Source: Pseudomonadota bacterium
GTDB taxonomy: Bacteria > Pseudomonadota > Alphaproteobacteria > Acetobacterales > Acetobacteraceae
Direction of reading: 5' to 3'
NCBI GenBank assembly: GCA_021829055.1
Contig: JAJZCS010000010.1
Span: 1 to 19,132, forward strand
DNA length: 19,132 nucleotides
This document shows, in pieces, positions 14,976 through 19,132 of this stretch. Position 1 is the first letter of the stretch. The number at the start of each line of letters is the position of its first letter. A model generated the notes under the pieces. The model had not been told where the DNA came from. It made no database searches and was given only the letters and a program-made list of their open reading frames with translations. Both the position numbers and the translations under genes were made by a program.

Positions 14976-15602
14976 ATGAGACCAATGACCGCAAAATGGC
15001 TCCAAATTGTTTTAGTCGGCGGTGCCGCCACGTTGCTGGCGGCATGGATCGCTGTTGCGGCGACAAGCGCCGCTGTCCCGGCCCCGGAGGCTCTTTGGAA
15101 GAGTATCAAGACCCTGAAACAACAACATGCCATTATGCCGGGTAGCCGGCCGTTCCAGGCCGGCTCGCGCGTCGCTGACGTCTATACCGTCGATCTGAGT
15201 AACGGTCCGGCGAGCAGGATCATTGGTCCGAAGGGAAAGATCACGTCGGTCACGCGGTATCCGGCAGGAAGTCTTCTCGTCAAGGAAAATTACGACCGGG
15301 CCAGAAAACTCACGAGTGTCGCCGCGATGCTAAAGATTGACGGCTATGACCGGGATGATCGGAACTGGCTTATGGCCAGCTACTCCCCTGCCGGAAAGGT
15401 CCTTTCCTACGGCAAGGTCAGCACCTGCATTGCCTGCCACCGAATGGTGAGCAAAGCAGACTTCGTTTTTGCCCCACCACCTCTTCAGATGCTGCCTGTT
15501 TCGGTCTGGAAGGCATTTTTTCCAACGCAGGCAATATCACCGACGTATCGCAAGTTGCTCGCTTCCCATCCTGAAGCCGTGATCGGGGGCGCGCGGCCCT
15601 AA
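14976..15602 (+). CDS. exported P460-like c-type cytochrome with one CxxCH
   Basis: 208 aa from ATG 14976, which has GAGGA 7 bases upstream; ATG 14985 is a close alternative. An N-terminal hydrophobic stretch (about 9-34) is a signal peptide or membrane anchor. The mature part has TRYPAGSLLVKENYDRA, LTSVAAMLKIDGYDRDDRNW, and KVLSYGKVSTCIACHRMVSK with the haem c motif Cys151-xx-Cys154-His155. This pattern resembles the cytochrome P460 domain family, which in ammonia oxidisers oxidises hydroxylamine through a lysine-crosslinked haem. Whether the crosslink exists here cannot be seen, and function is open. It is cotranscribed with nothing obvious: 540 bases separate it from hyfI. A periplasmic redox role is likely. 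Confidence 0.75.
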   Translation: MRPMTAKWLQIVLVGGAATLLAAWIAVAATSAAVPAPEALWKSIKTLKQQHAIMPGSRPFQAGSRVADVYTVDLSNGPASRIIGPKGKITSVTRYPAGSLLVKENYDRARKLTSVAAMLKIDGYDRDDRNWLMASYSPAGKVLSYGKVSTCIACHRMVSKADFVFAPPPLQMLPVSVWKAFFPTQAISPTYRKLLASHPEAVIGGARP

Positions 15603-15660
15603 ACGCCGCCCGTCGATACCCGCCGCTTGCAGCACGGGACAACCTGTAGGCGCGCCCGAG

Positions 15661-15732
15661 GCGCAGTTTGCGCACGCGCGTCTAGCGGCCGCGCAGGCGT
15701 CGTGGTTTGGCGCCTCGAATGCAGTTTGCGCC
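15661..15732. repeat. GCAGTTTGCGC direct repeat and weak hairpin between convergent genes
   Basis: The 11-mer GCAGTTTGCGC occurs at 15663-15673 and 15721-15731. The first copy lies in a small palindrome (GCGCA-gtt-TGCGC, 15661-15673). The second closes a 5-bp stem GGCGC/GCGCC (15709-15713 and 15728-15732) followed by TTGTTTC, which might end the cytochrome transcript weakly. Confidence 0.25.
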
Positions 15733-15763
15733 TTGTTTCAATTTCAAAACCTTCCGCGCTCCC

Positions 15764-16843
15764 CTACCCAACTAACTGCAAGGCCGGATGTTCTGACAGG
15801 ACGATGCGCTGGTAGATATTGTCGGGGAAGGAAATGCGCTGGTAGACTTTAAGGTAGTCGGTGGCCATTCGACGCGCCGTGAAACGCCTCTCAAACTCGG
15901 CACGGATACGGCGACGATCCAGCGTGTGGACGCGCGCAAGCGCCGCCGCTGCTTCAGGTTCGCTCTCGACGATAAAACCGGTAACCCCGTTCTCGATGAT
16001 CTCGGGTACCGAACCGTGATTCCACGCAATGACAGGCGTACCACAAGCCATCGCCTCAATCATTACTAGGCCAAAAGGCTCGGGCCAGTCGATGGGCATC
16101 AGCAGCGCCTGTGCGCCGGACAGAAAGCCTGGCTTGGCGCGATCGTCAATCTCGCCAATCAGCTCGGCGTCAGAGCCTAACATTGGGCGGATGGTGGTCT
16201 CGTAATACTCGGCATCCACCCGATCGACTTTTGCGGCGATGCGAAGGCTCATGCCTGCGGCCCGAGCGATCCGGATCGCCCGGTCAGCCCTTTTCTCCGG
16301 GCATATGCGACCGAGAAAGGCGACATATTTCTTTTCACCAGGCATTGGCATCAGCAAGTTTTCCGGCAGGCCATGCAGTACTGTCCCGACGAAATTCCCG
16401 TCCGGTAGCGGCTGCCTCTGCGACTCGGAGATTGCAACCAGATTCATCGGCGGCAAACCAGCATAGACCGGCTTGAGCTCAGGCAAGTCCAGGCGGCCAT
16501 GCAACGTCGTAACCGAAGGAACATGCTGCCGGCTAAACAGCGAAGCCGGCCAGTAATCCGTATGAAAATGCAACACATCGAAATCAGCGGCAACTCTTCG
16601 AACATGCTCCATCAAAAGAACGTGAGGGGCAATGGAATCCCGGATCGTCGTATCAAGCCGGAGAGCGCGTGGCCATACCGGTTCCAGCTTTGCGCTGGTC
16701 ACAGAATCGCCGCTTGCAAACAAGGTAACGTCATGACCCATTGCCACAAGCTCTTCGGTCAGGAAAGACACAACCCGCTCTGTACCGCCGTAAAGCTTTG
16801 GGGGCACGGCCTCGAAAAGGGGTGCAATTTGTGCGATCCGCAT
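15764..16843 (-). CDS. GT4-family glycosyltransferase
   Basis: 359 aa, the usual GT4 size with a GT-B fold. N-terminal domain: APLFEAVPPKLYGGTERVVS with the acceptor-side glycine loop, and DVLHFHTDYW. C-terminal domain: YVAFLGRICPEKRADRAIRI, with Arg179 and Lys184 as the phosphate-binding pair, and WPEPFGLVMIEAMACGTPVI, the E-x7-E motif (Glu255, Glu263). It should transfer a sugar from a nucleotide-sugar donor, probably to a lipid or polysaccharide; no signal peptide is visible, so it is cytosolic or peripheral. ATG 16843 has AAGGAG about 10 bases upstream. The C-terminus has a 10-residue internal repeat (YQRI...YQRI). It is divergent from an ABC exporter, which suggests linked envelope work. 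The substrate cannot be named. Confidence 0.88.
   Translation of the reverse strand: MRIAQIAPLFEAVPPKLYGGTERVVSFLTEELVAMGHDVTLFASGDSVTSAKLEPVWPRALRLDTTIRDSIAPHVLLMEHVRRVAADFDVLHFHTDYWPASLFSRQHVPSVTTLHGRLDLPELKPVYAGLPPMNLVAISESQRQPLPDGNFVGTVLHGLPENLLMPMPGEKKYVAFLGRICPEKRADRAIRIARAAGMSLRIAAKVDRVDAEYYETTIRPMLGSDAELIGEIDDRAKPGFLSGAQALLMPIDWPEPFGLVMIEAMACGTPVIAWNHGSVPEIIENGVTGFIVESEPEAAAALARVHTLDRRRIRAEFERRFTARRMATDYLKVYQRISFPDNIYQRIVLSEHPALQLVG
15804..15846 (-). repeat. in-frame 30-base-period partial duplication in the glycosyltransferase tail
   Basis: ATGCGCTGGTAGA occurs twice (15804-15816 and 15834-15846), exactly 30 bases apart, so the encoded peptide repeats YQRI with a 10-residue period. 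This lengthens the C-terminus past where GT4 proteins often end. Confidence 0.6.
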
Positions 16844-16895
16844 AAGTGGTTCACTCCTTGACTAAAAACTCCGAGGCTTCCGACCTTACGGACAG

Positions 16896-16937
16896 ATGCG
16901 GCGGAGATTGGGCACAGGTGCCGTATTGCTGCCGCAT
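16896..16937. promoter_or_regulatory. 42-base imperfect palindrome between the divergent GT4 and ABC genes
   Basis: ATGCGGC (16896-16902) and GCCGCAT (16931-16937) are perfectly inverted around the same centre as GGCAC-AG-GTGCC (16911-16922); 15 of 21 positions in each arm pair. It sits about 53 bases from the GT4 start and 104 from the ABC start. A dimeric or tetrameric regulator site controlling both genes is the simple reading. No firm -10 or -35 could be placed. Confidence 0.5.
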
Positions 16938-17040
16938 TTGGCGCCAAGTTCGAAGCGTCAGGGGATATGTGCCCGGCATAATCGTGGTGCCGGACGCGTG
17001 AAATCCGATTGTTTCAGGTGAAACGCGGAGGAAAACAGAA

Positions 17041-18849
17041 ATGGCTTTATCCACCGGCGGCACGACGAGAATTGATGCTGGTGCCAACACAAAATCGTGC
17101 AGCGGATTCGAGCGAAGACCGTTTCGCTTCCTTTTGAGGGCAGTCTACCGTCACAAGCTTGGCCATGCGGTGATCTTGTCCACAGTGTTAGCAGCGGTAA
17201 CATGCTCCGTACTTTCGCAATACGCCGTGCGCGACCTGGTCGATGTGCTTGCGAGGCACGAGACCGATGCATTGTGGTCCGCTTTCGGCGTCCTGGCCCT
17301 GCTGATCGCGGCTGACAACCTGTCCTGGCGAATCGCGGGATTCGTAGCTGCGCGCAGCTTCGTTGCGGTCACGGGAGACCTCCGACGTTACCTGTTCGAC
17401 CATTTGCTTGGCCATGCACCCGCATTCTTTACCGAGAGAAGACCAGGTATGTTGGCGGGACGCATAACCGCCACTGGCAATGCCGTGTTTCGGATCGAAA
17501 GCATGATGGCGTGGAACGTTCTTCCGCCGGCACTAGCGGTCGGGCTTGCCATTATCTTGATCGGTACCGTCGATCCGCTGATGGGTGCCACGCTTTGCGG
17601 TGTCGCGGCTTTTCTGGGACTCTTTCTCGTGCGGTTGGCTCGCCGAGGAAACCCTCTGCACGAACGCTACGCGCATGCGGCGTCGTTAGTTGATGGTGAA
17701 ATTGTCGACGTAATCAATAACGTTTCTGTCGTCCGTGCATTTGGCGCTGCGTTTCGTGAAAGGCGGCGGTTTGCGGACGATGTCGGCCACGAGCTCCAGG
17801 CACGACAGGCAAGCCTCAACTACCTCGAGTGGTTGCGAACGTTTCATGCCGTGGTAACGGCAGTGCTCACGGCAGGGTTGCTGGCGTGGATATTGTTGCG
17901 CTGGGAACGAGGTGAAGCGAGCCCTGGGGATGTTGTCCTCGTAACAACACTCGGTTTTACCGTCCTTCATGGAACGCGCGATCTGGCGGTAGCTCTCGTT
18001 GAAATGGTTCAGGACTGGGCACGGTTGAAAGATGCGCTTTCCGCGCTGCTGACGCCGCATGAATTGTCCGAGGTGGCGGACGCAGGATCCATCGAAAAGC
18101 CACGCGGCGCAGTAGTCTTCAACGATGTCAGTTTTACTTATGGTGATGGTAGTCCGGTCCTGCGACATATCACGCTTTGCGTGGAAGCTGGTGAAAAGGT
18201 CGGCCTGGTCGGGCGTTCCGGCTCTGGCAAAACAACGCTTCTGGCCTTGCTTCAGCGGCTGTACGACGTGACTGGCGGACGTGTTCTGGTTGACGGCCTG
18301 GATGTAAAGGCTTTGAAGCGGGAGAGCTTGACGAGTGTGCTGTCGGTCGTGTCCCAGGATGTGCAGCTGTTCCACCGTTCTGTTATGGAAAACATCCGGT
18401 ACGGTCGACCTGACGCGTCAGACGCAGAGGTGATTGAAGCGGCCCGCGCCGCTAATGCGCATGAATTCATCGCGGCGTTACCAGGCGGTTATCAAACGAT
18501 TGTCGGTGAGCGGGGGATGAAACTTTCTGGAGGTCAGCGCCAGCGCCTTGCGATTGCGCGTGCTGTGCTCTGCGACGCGCCGTTGCTTCTGCTTGACGAA
18601 GCGACATCCGCACTTGACTCGGAAAGTGAAGCCGCAGTGCAGGATGCGATTGACCGTCTTGGAGAAGGGCGCACGGTGATCGCGGTGGCTCACCGGCTGT
18701 CAACGTTGCGCAATTTCGACCGCATCGTCGTGATGGAAAACGGCAGAATCGTTGATCAAGGGCCGCCCGGGGATCTTGCCGATCGCCCCGGACCGTACCG
18801 TGAACTCCTGCGGCGGCAGACCACCGTACCGCTCGAACTCGTGGCGTGA
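17041..18849 (+). CDS. ABC exporter, fused permease and ATPase
   Basis: 602 aa. Residues about 30-330 form a type IV (MsbA-like) six-helix transmembrane domain; 355-590 is the nucleotide-binding domain. All ATPase motifs are intact: GLVGRSGSGKTTLLAL (Walker A, 391-399), VVSQDVQLF (Q-loop Gln439), MKLSGGQRQRLAIARA (ABC signature), LLLLDEATSALDSES (Walker B with Glu520) and VAHRLSTL (His551). It is a half-transporter that would dimerise and export a lipid, glycan or hydrophobic compound across the inner membrane. ATG 17041 has GGAGG 9 bases upstream. It is divergent from the GT4 gene, so export of a glycosylated envelope component is plausible, but many exporters of this type handle other substrates. 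Confidence 0.92.
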   Translation: MALSTGGTTRIDAGANTKSCSGFERRPFRFLLRAVYRHKLGHAVILSTVLAAVTCSVLSQYAVRDLVDVLARHETDALWSAFGVLALLIAADNLSWRIAGFVAARSFVAVTGDLRRYLFDHLLGHAPAFFTERRPGMLAGRITATGNAVFRIESMMAWNVLPPALAVGLAIILIGTVDPLMGATLCGVAAFLGLFLVRLARRGNPLHERYAHAASLVDGEIVDVINNVSVVRAFGAAFRERRRFADDVGHELQARQASLNYLEWLRTFHAVVTAVLTAGLLAWILLRWERGEASPGDVVLVTTLGFTVLHGTRDLAVALVEMVQDWARLKDALSALLTPHELSEVADAGSIEKPRGAVVFNDVSFTYGDGSPVLRHITLCVEAGEKVGLVGRSGSGKTTLLALLQRLYDVTGGRVLVDGLDVKALKRESLTSVLSVVSQDVQLFHRSVMENIRYGRPDASDAEVIEAARAANAHEFIAALPGGYQTIVGERGMKLSGGQRQRLAIARAVLCDAPLLLLDEATSALDSESEAAVQDAIDRLGEGRTVIAVAHRLSTLRNFDRIVVMENGRIVDQGPPGDLADRPGPYRELLRRQTTVPLELVA

Positions 18850-19132
18850 TTTGTCATGCAACGCCGGATGGTTCCCGATTAGGAGAGAAGGCCCGCAGGA
18901 AGGTGCGTTGAACAGATGCCCGATCTCATTCACGGTGTTGGCAGGTAGCCGTCGACAAAGGTTTGAAAATCCGTGGCTGGGAGGGGGCAAGAGATCCATC
19001 GGCCTTGCATGATATGGTCGCCCTGCTTGACGGGTTTGCGTGCGATGATTTTGTTTTCGTGCTTATTGCCTTTACTCAAACCGAAACCGTTTCGGCAAGA
19101 GCCGTCGCAACATTCGCAGGTGACCCGTCGTG
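18850..19132. other. downstream region, no firm gene; possible partial reading frame at the edge
   Basis: No terminator was recognised after the ABC gene. A frame beginning ATG 19014 (MVALLDGFACDDFVFVLIAF) is open to the window end for about 39 codons, and it lacks a ribosome site. It may be the start of a truncated gene or chance. Nothing else was seen. Confidence 0.3.

Noticed and set aside
17686..18375. Long minus-strand frame (229 aa) opposite the ABC exporter.
   Set aside because: Shadow of a gene with complete ABC motifs; no domain recognisable.

Overview
The window looks like chromosomal DNA of a GC-rich proteobacterium, most likely an alphaproteobacterium. An Acetobacteraceae-type relative is possible but is only an impression from protein style. 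Supporting signs are GC-rich coding DNA, overlapping operon genes, TadE-type pilus genes, an OxyR/AhpC/AhpD peroxide module and an IS3-family relic. No rRNA, tRNA, CRISPR array or replication origin was seen.

Layout. 1-1497: end of a Tad/Flp-pilus accessory cluster, with the tail of a secreted protein followed by two TadE-like one-helix proteins. 1729-3910: peroxide defence, with ahpC and ahpD on the minus strand and oxyR divergent from them. 3911-4608: no convincing gene, but a terminator-like hairpin after oxyR. About 4609-5493: a cis-prenyltransferase of the UppS superfamily. 5648-6796: a decayed IS3-family element whose terminal inverted repeats can still be matched. 7009-14435: the main feature, an operon of a small Xre/HTH regulator followed by hyfB, hyfC, hyfE, hyfF, hyfG and hyfI homologues. 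14436-14975: GC-rich gap without a recognised gene. 14976-15602: an exported P460-like protein with one CxxCH haem c site. 15764-16843 (minus) and 17041-18849 (plus): a divergent pair, a GT4 glycosyltransferase and a fused ABC exporter. 18850-19132: nothing firm.

The most interesting system is the hyf-like operon. Sequence alone would label it hydrogenase-4, but the large subunit HyfG has lost the nickel-binding cysteines: the L1 CxxC position reads SGDS (182-185) and the L2 DPCxxC position reads NAAYAG (469-474). HyfI keeps its [4Fe-4S] cysteines, and HyfB/HyfF keep the antiporter-type Glu and Lys residues. The operon lacks HyfA, HyfD and HyfH. It therefore best fits the energy-converting-hydrogenase-related (Ehr) complexes, six-gene relatives of group 4 hydrogenases and complex I whose chemistry is unknown. 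A small Xre protein is translationally coupled to it, and a strong promoter carrying a perfect 8-bp inverted repeat and a tandem 8-bp repeat sits in front, suggesting dedicated autoregulated control.

How the genes work together: the ahp/oxyR genes form one redox-stress unit. The hyf-like genes form one membrane complex, probably with ion-translocating modules and an altered catalytic subunit. The GT4/ABC pair probably belongs to envelope or polysaccharide metabolism. The prenyltransferase and the P460-like cytochrome stand alone, and any link of either to the hyf-like complex is conjecture.
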